Assembly (NCBI GenBank): GCA_020027645.1
Contig: JAHKKM010000012.1
Span: 1 to 57,629 of the forward strand
Source of the DNA: Pseudomonadota bacterium
GTDB lineage: Bacteria > Pseudomonadota > Gammaproteobacteria > Steroidobacterales > Woeseiaceae
DNA length: 57,629 nucleotides
Reading direction: 5' to 3'
In this document: positions 34,572-45,280 of the stretch, in pieces
Layout of the letters: each line of letters opens with the position of its first letter
Numbering within the stretch: position 1 is the stretch's first letter
Position numbers and translations under genes: made by a program
The notes under the pieces: generated by a model
Told to the model about the DNA's origin: nothing
What the model saw: only the letters and a program-made list of their open reading frames with translations
Database searches by the model: none

Positions 34572-35912
34572 TCACAATCCCAATCGCTTTTCCAGGTAGT
34601 GAATGTCGGTTCCACCGCCCTGGAACGCCGAGTGCTGCAAGATCTCCTGGTGCAGCGGAACGTTGGTCCTGATGCCTTCGACCACAATCTCGGAAAGTGC
34701 AGTGCGCATTCTCGCGACTGCCGTGGCCCGGTCATTACCGTGCGCGATGATCTTGCCGATCATGGAGTCGTAATAAGGCGGTACACGATAGCCACTGTAC
34801 ACATGGCTCTCGACACGAATGCCGGGACCGCCGGGCGCATGCCAGAGGTTGACCATGCCGGGCGACGGCATGAACGTCTTCGGGTCTTCGGCATTGATGC
34901 GGCATTCGATCGCGTGACCGCTGATCCGGACCTCGTCCTGCGTAATGCTCAAGGCTTCGCCATTCGCGATTCGGAACTGCTCCCTGACTATGTCGACGCC
35001 GGTGATCATCTCGGTCACCGGGTGCTCGACCTGCAGGCGTGTGTTCATTTCGATGAAATAGAACTCTTGGTCCTGGTACAAAAACTCGAAGGTACCGGCG
35101 TTGCGATAACCCATTTCCTGGCATGCGCGCACACAGCGCGCACCGATCCGGCTTCTTTGCTCCGCGGTGATGCCCGGCGCCGGTGCTTCCTCGATGACTT
35201 TCTGGTGCCGGCGCTGCATCGAACAGTCACGCTCACCGAGGTGCACGACATTGCCGTGCATGTCGGCCAGTACCTGAATCTCCACGTGGCGCGGTCTTTC
35301 CAGGAATTTTTCCATGTACACGACCGGATTGCCGAACGCCGCCCCGGCTTCGGCCTGCGTCAGGCTGATAGCGCCGATCAGCGATGCCTCCGAATGTACT
35401 ACGCGCATGCCACGGCCGCCGCCACCACCGGCAGCCTTGATGATGATCGGGTAGCCGATGTCCCTGGCAATCCGGAGATTGTCCTCGGCGTTGTCGCCGA
35501 GCGGCCCGTCCGAGCCTGGAACGGTTGGTACGCCGGCCGCCTTCATGGTCTTGATTGCGGATACCTTGTCACCCATCAGGCGGATGGCATCGGCGTGCGG
35601 TCCGACAAAAATGAAACCACTCGATTCGACGCGCTCGGCGAAATCGGCATTCTCCGAGAGAAAGCCGTAGCCGGGATGAATAGCGACTGCATCGGTCACT
35701 TCGGCGGCACTGATGATGGCTGGCATGTTCAGGTAGCTGTTGATCGAAGGCGGCGGACCGATGCAGACGGTTTCATCGGCAAGCAGAACGTGTTTGAGGT
35801 TGGTGTCCGCGGTCGAGTGCACAGCAACGGTCTTTATGCCCATTTCGCGGCAGGCACGCAGAATGCGCAGAGCGATCTCGCCACGATTGGCAATGACGAC
35901 TTTATCCAGCAT
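34572..35912 (-). CDS. accC: Biotin carboxylase subunit of acetyl-CoA carboxylase
   Basis: A 446-residue ATP-grasp enzyme that carboxylates biotin on AccB, the first step of malonyl-CoA and fatty acid synthesis. Motifs: [20 protein letters not shown] at the start, [15 protein letters not shown], then the Gly-rich lid [48 protein letters not shown] and [14 protein letters not shown]. It lies 15 bases downstream of accB. All active-site blocks are intact. Confidence 0.98.
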   Translation of the reverse strand: MLDKVVIANRGEIALRILRACREMGIKTVAVHSTADTNLKHVLLADETVCIGPPPSINSYLNMPAIISAAEVTDAVAIHPGYGFLSENADFAERVESSGFIFVGPHADAIRLMGDKVSAIKTMKAAGVPTVPGSDGPLGDNAEDNLRIARDIGYPIIIKAAGGGGGRGMRVVHSEASLIGAISLTQAEAGAAFGNPVVYMEKFLERPRHVEIQVLADMHGNVVHLGERDCSMQRRHQKVIEEAPAPGITAEQRSRIGARCVRACQEMGYRNAGTFEFLYQDQEFYFIEMNTRLQVEHPVTEMITGVDIVREQFRIANGEALSITQDEVRISGHAIECRINAEDPKTFMPSPGMVNLWHAPGGPGIRVESHVYSGYRVPPYYDSMIGKIIAHGNDRATAVARMRTALSEIVVEGIRTNVPLHQEILQHSAFQGGGTDIHYLEKRLGL

Positions 35913-35927
35913 GGTTTTGTCGATCGC

Positions 35928-36395
35928 TCAAGCGTGGCTGCGTTGGTCGATAACGAACAGAATTTGTCCGTACTCGACCGGATCGCCGTTCTGCGCGCGT
36001 ATGGACTTTATAGTGCCGCCTACATCCGCCTCGATCTGGTTCATCATCTTCATTGCTTCGATGATGCAAAGCGTATCGCCTTCCTTGACCTGGTCACCCA
36101 CCTGAACGAATGGCGGTGAGCCGGGCGAGGCAGCGGTGTACAAGGTACCAACCATCGGTGCCTTGACCGCATGCCCGTCGTCTTCAACCTCTGCGTGCAC
36201 CGCTGCAGGCGGTGGCGCGGCTGCCGGAGCAGCGGCAAAGACCGGCTGTTGAACCATGTTCATGGGCATCGATGCCTGGCCATAGGGAGAGTGACGGCTG
36301 ATCCGCACGGATTCCTCGCCTTCGGTAATCTCAATTTCGGAAATGCCGGACTCGTCCAGCAGCTCGATCAGTTTTTTTACCTTTCGTATGTCCAT
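35928..36395 (-). CDS. accB: Biotin carboxyl carrier protein of acetyl-CoA carboxylase
   Basis: A 155-residue protein with a short N-terminal helical domain ([20 protein letters not shown]), an Ala/Pro linker ([13 protein letters not shown]) and a C-terminal biotinyl domain. The biotin attachment site is EAMKMM, with Lys116 modified. AccB carries the carboxyl group between AccC and AccAD. It heads the accB-accC-prmA-DUF3426-dusB-fis-purH-purD-moeA array. No aroQ gene precedes it here. Confidence 0.98.
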   Translation of the reverse strand: MDIRKVKKLIELLDESGISEIEITEGEESVRISRHSPYGQASMPMNMVQQPVFAAAPAAAPPPAAVHAEVEDDGHAVKAPMVGTLYTAASPGSPPFVQVGDQVKEGDTLCIIEAMKMMNQIEADVGGTIKSIRAQNGDPVEYGQILFVIDQRSHA

Positions 36396-36516
36396 TGGAT
36401 TTCCTTATGACTTTGGCGGATAGCTGCCTGCGGGGCCGACTCAGGCGCCGAACGTTGAGGAGATACAGGCTGGCGTCATTTCTTGATTTTTAGCCAGATA
36501 GCCGAAGATAGGCGCA

Positions 36517-36547
36517 ATTCTAACCCCAATCGGGCCAGATAAAGCAA
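36517..36547 (-). promoter_or_regulatory. Candidate sigma70 promoter for accB operon
   Basis: Reading the minus strand, TTGCTT (36547-36542) is followed after 19 bases by TAGAAT (36522-36517), about 120 bases upstream of the accB ATG. The spacing is long, and it is inferred by eye only. It lies in the only sizeable gap upstream of a nine-gene array. Confidence 0.35.
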
Positions 36548-36599
36548 TATCGTAGTTTTTAGCGGCGCTGGCCCGACGATTGGCCGGATTTTCGCTCTG

Positions 36600-37181
36600 C
36601 TACAGGTCTTTCAGGGCGCTTTTTGCTTGAGCCAGGTCCAGTTCGCCGGATTCCAGGCGCGCCACTACCGAGACGATCTGCTCTATATGCTCCTCGCGGA
36701 TTTCGCCGATATGCGCCTTGATCATACTGCCATCCGGGCTGACCACCAGTGTGAACGGCATACCGACGAACTCGATGCCGGATGCTTCGGCGGCGGCCAT
36801 CGCGTCTTCCTGCCCGATCAGGATCGGGTAATTGAACTCGGCATCCTTCGCATAAATTTCGACTTGCTCACGGAAATCAACCGCGACGCCGATAATTTGC
36901 AAATGGTTTTCGGCCTGTCGGGCCTGGGTTTGTTTGAGCAATGGAATCTCACGCCGGCACGGTGCACACCAGGTTGCCCAGAAATTGACCAGCAATGCCT
37001 GGCCGCGCCATTCGGACAACTGCCGCGGTTGGCCTTGCAAATCGGCGAGAGTGAAATCGAGCTTGCTCTCGGCCAGAGTGCCCGTCGGCGGCGGTGCTGC
37101 CGGTTGCAGATAAATCTGGAGCAGGTATCCCGCGGTTGCAATTGCAATCAGGAGCAGCCCAATCGCGATATTTTTTTTCAC
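36600..37181 (-). CDS. TlpA/ResA-like membrane-anchored thiol-disulfide protein
   Basis: A 193-residue thioredoxin-fold protein with an N-terminal signal anchor (IAIGLLLIAIATAGYLLQIY) and active site WCAPC (Cys72, Cys75) in LVNFWATWCAPCRREIPLL. The cis-Pro region reads GIEFVGMPFTLVVSPDG. Such proteins reduce disulfides in periplasmic apoproteins, for example during cytochrome c assembly, with electrons from a DsbD/CcdA-type protein. It follows dsbD by 14 bases on the same strand, which supports DsbD as electron donor. Confidence 0.92.
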   Translation of the reverse strand: MKKNIAIGLLLIAIATAGYLLQIYLQPAAPPPTGTLAESKLDFTLADLQGQPRQLSEWRGQALLVNFWATWCAPCRREIPLLKQTQARQAENHLQIIGVAVDFREQVEIYAKDAEFNYPILIGQEDAMAAAEASGIEFVGMPFTLVVSPDGSMIKAHIGEIREEHIEQIVSVVARLESGELDLAQAKSALKDL

Positions 37182-37195
37182 TCGGGTCCCTGGAA

Positions 37196-39475
37196 TTATC
37201 GATTTGCGGTGACCGTGCCGGATGCGGCAACGGCGGCGCGCACGTGCTCGGCAAATTTTTCTGCTTTCATGTAGCCGACCACCTCGTAGCCGTCCCGCTG
37301 CAATCCGTCACTGCCGAAAAATATGATGGTCGGCGGACCAAAGACGCCGAAACGCTGTAACAATTTCTGGTCTTCCGCATCGTTTACCGTGACATCGGCC
37401 TGCAGCATAACCGTATTTGCCAGCGCTGCCTGCACCGCCCGATCGTTGAACGTGTACTTTTCCATTTCAATGCAGGATACGCACCAGTCCGCATAAAAAT
37501 CGAGCATCGCCGATTTGCCATTGGCCGCGGCCAAGGCGATCTCGCGATCGAGGTCGTCGACCGTCTTGATGCGGCGAAAGGCGAGCTTCTGTTCCGTGGC
37601 GGCGCCGTTCGCTCTTCCGGCACTTAATCCTGCCAGCGGCTGCAGCAGGCTGTGGCCACCGGCCAGCGCACCCAGCAATAACACCGCGCCGTACAAGATG
37701 GCCAGCAGGCCGAAGCCCTTGCCAAGTTTCCGTACACCGGATGCCTGCGCATCGAGCGTTGTCAGGCCACCGAGGAAAACACCACCCATGAAGATCAATA
37801 CGGCCCAGAGTGCCAGCGTTACGCTGTCCGGCAGGATCCGCGACAACATCCAGATCGCGAGGCCAAGCATCATGAAGCCGAAGGCGTTCTTCACGGCAAC
37901 CATCCATGCCCCGGCCTTCGGTAGAAATTTGCCCTGGGCAGCGCCGACCAGCAACAGGGGTGCGCCCATGCCGAGGCTCATGGCAAACAATGCCGTACCG
38001 CCGCGCAACATGTCGCCGGTCTGGGCCATGACAGTCAGGGCCGCAATGAGCGCCGGCGCAACGCAGGCGGTAACAACCAGCGATGACAGAGCGCCCATGA
38101 CGAACGCACCGATTGCCGTGCCGCTTTTCTGCGTGCCGCTGATGCCGGCGAGTCGGCTTTGAATCGCCGATGGCATTTGCAGGTCGAACAGGCCGAACAT
38201 GCCGAGCGCCAGCAAGACAAATAGCGACGAGAACAGGATCAGCACCCATGGCTGGTTGAATGCGGCCTGCATCTGCAGTCCGGCCGCCGCCGCCACGACA
38301 CCGGCAGCGGTGTAAACCAGGGACATGCCCATCACGTAACTCAACGCCAGTGCGAAGCCACGGCCGGAACTGACATTATCGCCTTCGCCAGCGATGATCC
38401 CGGAAAGGATCGGAACCATCGGCAAGACGCAGGGCGTAAACGCGAGCCCGAGACCTGCCAGGAAAAACACACCAGCGGCTGCCAACAATCCGGATTGCGT
38501 AATGACTTTCGCGAGCATTGCCTGCTCGGAGACCGGTGGGCCACTGCCTGCGCCGGTGGCAGGCAATTGCAGTGCCGACACGGTTGTTGCTGCGGGCAGG
38601 GACACGCGCATGGTCTTGGTTACCGGCGGGTAACAGATGCCGCCGTCGGCGCAACCCTGGTAAGCGATCTGCAGTTCGAGATCCATGGCTTCCGGGGTTG
38701 CCCTGGCAAGCGGCAAGACAGCGAAAACGTCCTGGTGAAACACCTGCATTTCACCAAACCACTCGTCGATTTTTTTCTCGCCCGCCGGAAGCTCCAGCTG
38801 ACCGAGCTGTACGCGGTCGGATGACGTTTGGACGGCGATCTTGTCTCGATACAGGTAATAGCCGGGCAAAACCCGGATACCAAGCTCGACCGTGTTGCCG
38901 TCCCGCGCCATCAGCGTCGGGATGAACACCTCATCAACCGGAAGGAAATCGGCGTTGGCTCCGCCCGCCGTACCGAAATTAGTGTCCAGACTCAACTTGC
39001 CCGGACCCGATGTCTTCAACAGCTCGACATCTGCAGTCCAGGTCTGCGGTGTATAACACAGGCCGAGATCGGCACAGCCCTGCAGGCGGAGTTCGAGCTG
39101 CGCTCTTGCCGGACGATTACCCCGGACGGTATACGGAACGGAGACGAAGAACCGCTGGCGGTAGACCTCTTGTGCGCCGAAGTATTCATCCTCGTGTGCA
39201 ACGCCCGTCGGCAGTTCGTATTGATCGATGCTTATGCCCGGGGTCAGGCTGGCAAAGGACAATTTGCTCTTATAGAGGTAATAGCCGTCTTCGATGACGA
39301 AATCGATCTCGAACGCCTGGCCGGTATCCGAGAGTGCGTAGCGAAAGGCTTCCTGGGGCTTCAGGAAATCCTCGGTTTGAGCGGTCGCAGAGCAGACCAG
39401 CAACAGGCCGGCGACAAGCGCGGCCAACCTTTGCCACAAAAGCGTCGATCGCAATTTCTGCTCGAGGTCGATCAT
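37196..39475 (-). CDS. dsbD: Protein-disulfide reductase DsbD with duplicated N-terminal alpha domain
   Basis: A 759-residue protein if started at ATG 39475 just before the signal peptide (ALVAGLLLVCSATAQ); ATG 39517 in frame is possible. E. coli DsbD has 565 residues. The extra length is a second DsbD-alpha domain: QGCADLGLCYTP (Cys134, Cys140) and QGCADGGICYPP (Cys275, Cys281) are homologous copies. The membrane domain carries FTPCVLPMVPILSGI and VTACVAPALIAAL. The C-terminal thioredoxin domain has WCVSC (Cys665, Cys668). It moves electrons from cytoplasmic thioredoxin to periplasmic thiol proteins. Confidence 0.95.
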   Translation of the reverse strand: MIDLEQKLRSTLLWQRLAALVAGLLLVCSATAQTEDFLKPQEAFRYALSDTGQAFEIDFVIEDGYYLYKSKLSFASLTPGISIDQYELPTGVAHEDEYFGAQEVYRQRFFVSVPYTVRGNRPARAQLELRLQGCADLGLCYTPQTWTADVELLKTSGPGKLSLDTNFGTAGGANADFLPVDEVFIPTLMARDGNTVELGIRVLPGYYLYRDKIAVQTSSDRVQLGQLELPAGEKKIDEWFGEMQVFHQDVFAVLPLARATPEAMDLELQIAYQGCADGGICYPPVTKTMRVSLPAATTVSALQLPATGAGSGPPVSEQAMLAKVITQSGLLAAAGVFFLAGLGLAFTPCVLPMVPILSGIIAGEGDNVSSGRGFALALSYVMGMSLVYTAAGVVAAAAGLQMQAAFNQPWVLILFSSLFVLLALGMFGLFDLQMPSAIQSRLAGISGTQKSGTAIGAFVMGALSSLVVTACVAPALIAALTVMAQTGDMLRGGTALFAMSLGMGAPLLLVGAAQGKFLPKAGAWMVAVKNAFGFMMLGLAIWMLSRILPDSVTLALWAVLIFMGGVFLGGLTTLDAQASGVRKLGKGFGLLAILYGAVLLLGALAGGHSLLQPLAGLSAGRANGAATEQKLAFRRIKTVDDLDREIALAAANGKSAMLDFYADWCVSCIEMEKYTFNDRAVQAALANTVMLQADVTVNDAEDQKLLQRFGVFGPPTIIFFGSDGLQRDGYEVVGYMKAEKFAEHVRAAVAASGTVTANR

Positions 39476-39660
39476 TTGCTGGACCAATATCCTTGGTTTG
39501 ACGACAGAGACCGCCAAAGCGGCTGGATGTTACCGATTATGTCAATCATGGGCTCAGACCGGACAGGAAGGATACCGGCGGAGCCGGGCACTGTCATTGA
39601 CCGAGCACGCAATTTCACCGCCGGCGCCCTGCGATTGGACGGCTGTCGGTCTCCTGGCCC

Positions 39661-39688
39661 TTGATATTTGCACCGCCGCCCCTATGAT
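39661..39688 (+). promoter_or_regulatory. groESL promoter
   Basis: TTGATA at 39661-39666 and TATGAT at 39683-39688 are separated by 16 bases, a good sigma70-type promoter. The same stretch contains CCTTGATA and GCCCCTAT, so a heat-shock sigma32 reading is also possible. The -10 element abuts the CIRCE operator. Confidence 0.65.
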
Positions 39689-39714
39689 TAGCACTCGCTG
39701 CGGTCGAGTGCTAA
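39688..39714. promoter_or_regulatory. CIRCE operator (HrcA binding site)
   Basis: A perfect inverted repeat TTAGCACTC-N9-GAGTGCTAA lies at 39688-39714, about 65 bases before the groES ATG. This is the consensus CIRCE element bound by the HrcA repressor, which releases under heat shock. Position just after the -10 fits repression of groES-groEL. hrcA itself is not in this window. Confidence 0.97.
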
Positions 39715-39779
39715 CAGGCACAGACCGTGAAAACCGCAAAAGTCGGTTACCAATCAATAGTTTATAGGAGATCCAATCG

Positions 39780-40070
39780 ATGAAGATTCGTCCGCTTCAT
39801 GATCGAGTCATCGTAAAGCGCATGGAAGAAGAGCGCACGTCCCCGGGTGGAATTGTCATTCCGGATACGGCGGCCGAAAAACCGATCAAGGGCAAAGTCA
39901 TTGCCGTAGGCAACGGCAAGATCCTGGAATCCGGTGAGATCCGGGCTCTGGACATCAAAGCCGGTGACAAGGTGTTGTTCGGCAAATACAGCGGTACTGA
40001 AGTCAAGGTAGACGGTGAGGAACTTCTGGTGATGAAAGAAGACGACATCATGGCCGTCATCGAAGGCTGA
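39780..40070 (+). CDS. groES: Co-chaperonin GroES
   Basis: A 96-residue GroES starting at ATG 39780 after TAGGAGA. It has [20 protein letters not shown], a mobile loop ([15 protein letters not shown]) and [20 protein letters not shown]. It forms the heptameric lid of the GroEL folding chamber. It is followed after 50 bases by groEL in the same transcript. Confidence 0.99.
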   Translation: MKIRPLHDRVIVKRMEEERTSPGGIVIPDTAAEKPIKGKVIAVGNGKILESGEIRALDIKAGDKVLFGKYSGTEVKVDGEELLVMKEDDIMAVIEG

Positions 40071-40102
40071 AGTCGACTTCACCCGGTTCTCAAAAAGTTT
40101 AA

Positions 40103-41758
<1,656 letters not shown>

Positions 41759-41784
41759 GACTGGCCTGCCCAGGCAAGAAAAGG

Positions 41785-41814
41785 AAAAGCCCGGCGAAAG
41801 CCGGGCTTTTTTTT
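41785..41814 (+). terminator. Intrinsic terminator of groESL
   Basis: A hairpin of AAAAGCCCGGC, loop GAAA and GCCGGGCTTTT, followed by a run of eight T, lies about 27 bases after the groEL stop. It is a textbook Rho-independent terminator. Confidence 0.95.
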
Positions 41815-41832
41815 GGAACGTACTAAAGCCGG

Positions 41833-41962
41833 AATTGCAGTGACAGTAACCTTAATTGAATACAGTCAGTTGCGACAATTGTGGTGAGAGTAGTTGTATC
41901 CAATTAAGGTTACTGTCACTGCAATTCGACTGTAGCCAATTAAGGTTACTGTCACTGTAATT
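41833..41962. repeat. Repeat family A: long inverted pair plus third copy
   Basis: Arms at 41833-41858 and 41901-41926 are perfect 26-base inverted copies, and the complementarity continues inward for about seven more bases with one mismatch (GAATACA against TGTATCC), leaving a loop of about 28 bases. A third arm at 41937-41962 repeats the right arm with one change. The core (AATTAAGGTTACTGTCACTG) is that of the copies at 5409-5485 and 6006-6032. The block lies between the groEL terminator and the 3' end of a minus-strand lipoprotein gene. Confidence 0.88.
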
Positions 41963-41976
41963 TAGTAGGGCATGCG

Positions 41977-42216
41977 TCAGAACCGTACGCGACCGTCCAG
42001 TGACTCGCAGGTGCAGAAGTCGTATTCCGGTTCCTCGTCGTCCGTGCCAAGACGGCCCGGGCTGCGGCTCCGGCAAACCAGGGTTTCGTGTGAACTGCAT
42101 TTCAGGGTGCGCTCGCTTGCGGGCGCGCTGCCGAGACTGGCTGGTGCGCAGGCAGCCATCGATATGGCGATACATGCGACAGCCAGCGCTAGTACCAATC
42201 CGGCTGCCGGTTTCAC
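41977..42216 (-). CDS. Small Cys-containing lipoprotein
   Basis: A 79-residue protein starting at GTG 42216 with GGAG about 11 bases upstream. The N-terminus is a lipoprotein signal (LVLALAVACIAISMAAC), with Cys22 as the lipidation site. The short mature part has four further Cys (LKCSSHETLVCRSR and DFCTCESLDGRVRF), probably two disulfides. I recognise no family. It follows the Sel1/TPR-like gene by eight bases on the same strand. The stop lies 14 bases from the repeat array. Confidence 0.7.
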   Translation of the reverse strand: MKPAAGLVLALAVACIAISMAACAPASLGSAPASERTLKCSSHETLVCRSRSPGRLGTDDEEPEYDFCTCESLDGRVRF

Positions 42217-42224
42217 GGCTGTGA

Positions 42225-42755
42225 CTACTCCGGTCCCAGTTCGATAGGGTAAATCGGAGAAACTTTCTCGGCATCCTTGATACATCGACTCTCGATGCGC
42301 CGTGTCCCCGCTGAGGACCGGCGCGAACAGGTGACATTCTGGGTCACCAACCCGAACTGCTCAACGTACTGTGCAACTTTGACGTCGATAAACTGCCTTT
42401 GTTCCGGCGACGCACGTTGGTAGATGGATTGATACAGCTCGATCCACTCGGGGTCTTCGGACTCGATGGCAACGCCCAGCCATCCCATGCCAAGCACAAG
42501 CGAGGATTCGACGTGTTGTCCTTTCAGGAACATGAAAGCAAGAATGTACTGTGACTCCTTGAAGCCGCGGGCTGCCGTTGTACTGAGATTTTCGAAGGCC
42601 TTTTCGAAATTGCCACGGTCATAGTGACGAAGACCGGTGGATTCCTGTTTGTACAAGCGCTCTACAGATTCAATCTTGCTGTCCTGGCCGTTGGCCGCGG
42701 CGGTAAGGCACGCAAGTATCAAAGCGCAGACTATTTGTGGAGTGGTCGCTTTCAT
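42225..42755 (-). CDS. Secreted hypothetical protein, possibly Sel1/TPR-like
   Basis: A 176-residue protein starting at ATG 42755, overlapping the msrQ stop by four bases. It has a signal peptide (IVCALILACLTAAANGQ), then helical repeats with Sel1-like spacing: YDRGNFEKAFENLSTTAARG and FKESQYILAFMFLKGQHVES. Two Cys occur near the C-terminus (NVTCSRRSS and SRCIKDAEK). The overlap with msrQ suggests co-expression with the periplasmic methionine sulfoxide repair system, but a functional link is only inferred. Confidence 0.75.
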   Translation of the reverse strand: MKATTPQIVCALILACLTAAANGQDSKIESVERLYKQESTGLRHYDRGNFEKAFENLSTTAARGFKESQYILAFMFLKGQHVESSLVLGMGWLGVAIESEDPEWIELYQSIYQRASPEQRQFIDVKVAQYVEQFGLVTQNVTCSRRSSAGTRRIESRCIKDAEKVSPIYPIELGPE

Positions 42756-43369
42756 TGGCCCGTCCTGTGCTGCGCCCGTGTGCGGTGATGCCAGACCCGG
42801 TATCCCAGCAGGAGCGCCAGCAGAACAGCATAGACAAGTGGCTCCGAGATGTCTTTCTTGACCTGCCACCAGTAGTGCCAGACGCCGAGCACTGCCGCAA
42901 GGTATATGCCGTTGTGCAGTCTCTGCCAATTTCGACCGAGTCGTCTGCGCATGCCCGCGGTGGACGTTGCCGCCATGAGGGAGAGGATGACAAAAGCGGA
43001 GAATCCGAGGGTAATGAACGGCCGCTCAAAAATATCCTCTTTGATCGCCGACAGCAGCAGACCCTGATCGAGTACCAGCCAGGTAAGGAAATGCATCAAT
43101 ACATAAAAGAATGCGAACAGTCCCAGCATCCGGCGAAACCGCAGCAGCCAGTTTCGTCCGCTCAATTGCCTGAGCGGGGTCACCGTCAATGTGATGAGTA
43201 TGAATCTCAATGCCCAGTTGCCGAAACGGTCCTGAATCTCCTCGATCGGATTGGCGCCAAGCGAGCCTCCGATGCCAAGGGTATCCGTAACAACAAGCAG
43301 CGCCGGCACAAGACACAACAGGAACAGTGCCGGTTTCCAGACAAAGCGAATCTGCCGAATTACATCCAC
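42752..43369 (-). CDS. msrQ: MsrQ, haem-binding membrane subunit of methionine sulfoxide reductase
   Basis: A 205-residue membrane protein with about five to six hydrophobic helices, for example KPALFLLCLVPALLVVTDTL and FFYVLMHFLTWLVLDQG. His residues expected to bind haem b are present (VLMHFLTW, LHNGIYLAAVLGVWHYWW). MsrQ passes electrons from the quinone pool to MsrP, which repairs oxidised Met in periplasmic proteins. It lies 21 bases downstream of msrP. Confidence 0.96.
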   Translation of the reverse strand: MDVIRQIRFVWKPALFLLCLVPALLVVTDTLGIGGSLGANPIEEIQDRFGNWALRFILITLTVTPLRQLSGRNWLLRFRRMLGLFAFFYVLMHFLTWLVLDQGLLLSAIKEDIFERPFITLGFSAFVILSLMAATSTAGMRRRLGRNWQRLHNGIYLAAVLGVWHYWWQVKKDISEPLVYAVLLALLLGYRVWHHRTRAQHRTGQ

Positions 43370-43390
43370 GGAATGGCGTTTACACAGTCG

Positions 43391-44374
43391 TCAGAAGTTT
43401 TGTCGAAGGTCCAGACCTTCGTATAGATGCGCGACCTGCTCGCCATAGCCGTTGAACATCAGTGTCTCCTGTTTCGGGGCGCCGAATATACTCTGCAGAC
43501 CGCTCTCACCCGTGGAGCCGATTCGCCGTTCGCGCGCCTGGCTCCACCGCGGGTGGTCGACGTTCGGATTGACGTTGGCGTAAAAGCCATACTCGTGCGG
43601 TGCAGCCCGTTCCCAAGCTGTGCGCGGGCGGTTCTCGCTGAATGTCATGCTGACGATGCCCTTGATGCTCTTGAACCCGTACTTCCACGGCACGACCAGG
43701 CGAATTGGCGCTCCGTTCTGGTTCGGCAGGACCTCGCCGTAGACGCCAACGGCGAGCAACGAAAGTGGATTGACTGCTTCAGCGATCGTGAGACCTTCAA
43801 CGTAAGGCCAATGCAGGTTGCGGGAGCGTTGCCCGGGCATGCGCTCGGGATCGAGCAGCGTCTCGAATACAACATATTTTGCACTCGAAAGCGGACGGTG
43901 ACGCCTGACAATATCGGCCAGCGGTACGCCCACCCATGGAATCACCATTGACCAGGCTTCCACGCAGCGCAAGCGGTAGATTCGCTCCTCGAGCGCATAC
44001 GGCTGGATGAAATCCTCGAGGTCGAAAATACCGGTCTTTTCGCAGTGACCATCGACCTTGACGGTCCATGGCCTTGACTCGAATTCCTGCGAATTCTCGA
44101 ACGGGTCGCTCTTGTCGGTGCCGAATTCGTAATAGTTGTTGTAGGTCGTGACATCCGTGTAGCTGTTGACGGTCTCATCCGTACTGAACTTGCCCGGCAC
44201 GACATCCGGGAGTTTTGCGCGCCGTTCAGGTGGCAACACAGCCGCAATCGCCGATCCACCCATGGCCAGGCCGCCCGCCAGCAGCCCGGTCCGCAACAGC
44301 TCGCGACGCTTCAGGAAGACCTCTCTGGGTGTTATTTCAGAACTTCGGATGTCAGTTGGCCTTCGGATGAGCAC
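43391..44374 (-). CDS. msrP: MsrP, molybdopterin catalytic subunit of methionine sulfoxide reductase
   Basis: A 327-residue periplasmic molybdoenzyme. GTG 44374 is chosen because GGGAG is six bases upstream; TTG 44389 is an in-frame alternative. The Tat signal is visible ([20 protein letters not shown]). The Mo-binding Cys137 is in [19 protein letters not shown], and [14 protein letters not shown] is a family signature. The enzyme reduces R- and S-methionine sulfoxide in envelope proteins. It needs the Mo cofactor made by MoeA. msrQ follows directly. Confidence 0.97.
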   Translation of the reverse strand: MLIRRPTDIRSSEITPREVFLKRRELLRTGLLAGGLAMGGSAIAAVLPPERRAKLPDVVPGKFSTDETVNSYTDVTTYNNYYEFGTDKSDPFENSQEFESRPWTVKVDGHCEKTGIFDLEDFIQPYALEERIYRLRCVEAWSMVIPWVGVPLADIVRRHRPLSSAKYVVFETLLDPERMPGQRSRNLHWPYVEGLTIAEAVNPLSLLAVGVYGEVLPNQNGAPIRLVVPWKYGFKSIKGIVSMTFSENRPRTAWERAAPHEYGFYANVNPNVDHPRWSQARERRIGSTGESGLQSIFGAPKQETLMFNGYGEQVAHLYEGLDLRQNF

Positions 44375-44557
44375 GAAATTCTCCCGCAATGGTCTTAGCC
44401 TATAGACCCGGTCCGGAGCGGTAATATTGCACCAAGTCAGCGCTGCTTTACCGCCCCGGCCCCGCAGCCGGCGTCAATGCTTGCCGGCGCTTGAATTTAG
44501 CGTTCCGGACCATATTTCAGAAACTGACCCTTTATACGAGGCACTCTAGTAAAGCAA

Positions 44558-45280
44558 ATGATCAGCACCAGCCCAGAAAGAAAGCCGGTTGCTACCAAGG
44601 ACGGATCCGCGGCGACACTGCAGGTGGACGTGATTGCCGACCTGGTCTGTCCGTGGTGCTACCTGGGCAAACGGCGCCTGGCGGATGCACTGGTTGCAGT
44701 CCGAGGTCCGAGCCATGTGCGCTGGGTTCCATTTCAGCTGAATCCAGCCATGCCCGAGCAAGGTATGCCGCTCGAGGACTACCTGCGTGAGCGGTTTGGC
44801 GATCCCGCGGCTCTCGAGCCTGCGATGGCGGAACTGACGCGCCGGGGCCGTGCCGAGGGCGTGCACTTTCGCTTTGACCGGATTGAGCGCATCCCGAATA
44901 CACTGAATGCCCATCGACTCATGCGATTCGCCGAGCTGTCCGGACTCAACACGACCGCGATAGCCGAGGATCTGCTGAAGGGCTTTTTCGAAGAAGGATT
45001 GAATATCGCTGACCGGGACGTGCTGGCAGAGATCGGCGGGCGGCAAGGCATGCCAGCAGCCGATGTATTCCAAACCCTCGGCGACGATAACGAGCGGCAA
45101 GCAGTCCTGGCGCAAGAGTCGCAAGTACGGCAAACCGGTGTAAATGGCGTTCCGGATTTCCTCATCAATCATCGACTGCTGGTCGTCGGCGCGCAAAGTA
45201 CGGCAACCCTCATCGATGTCTTCGATCGTGTCATGTTTGGCGAGGAGAGCAATTACCCGGTATCGGAAACGCTGCACTGA
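44558..45280 (+). CDS. DsbA-family (FrnE-like) thiol-disulfide oxidoreductase
   Basis: A 240-residue protein of the FrnE-like DsbA group with active site CPWC at Cys31-Cys34 in DLVCPWCYLGKRRLADAL, then VRWVPFQLNPAMP and the C-terminal GVNGVPDFLINHRLLVVGAQ with cis-Pro. It has no signal peptide, so it is probably cytoplasmic, as for FrnE proteins implicated in oxidative stress tolerance. It is divergent from msrP, a methionine sulfoxide repair gene. The stop is immediately followed by a palindromic repeat. Confidence 0.9.
   Translation: MISTSPERKPVATKDGSAATLQVDVIADLVCPWCYLGKRRLADALVAVRGPSHVRWVPFQLNPAMPEQGMPLEDYLRERFGDPAALEPAMAELTRRGRAEGVHFRFDRIERIPNTLNAHRLMRFAELSGLNTTAIAEDLLKGFFEEGLNIADRDVLAEIGGRQGMPAADVFQTLGDDNERQAVLAQESQVRQTGVNGVPDFLINHRLLVVGAQSTATLIDVFDRVMFGEESNYPVSETLH

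Noticed and set aside
34599-36119. Long plus-strand open frame antisense to accC and accB
   Set aside because: A by-product of GC-rich third positions in the conserved acc genes; no motif or ribosome binding site.
41785-41962. Reading the whole post-groEL palindrome region as terminators
   Set aside because: Only 41785-41814 has a T-run; the later palindromes share sequence with distant loci and lack T-runs, so they are repeats.
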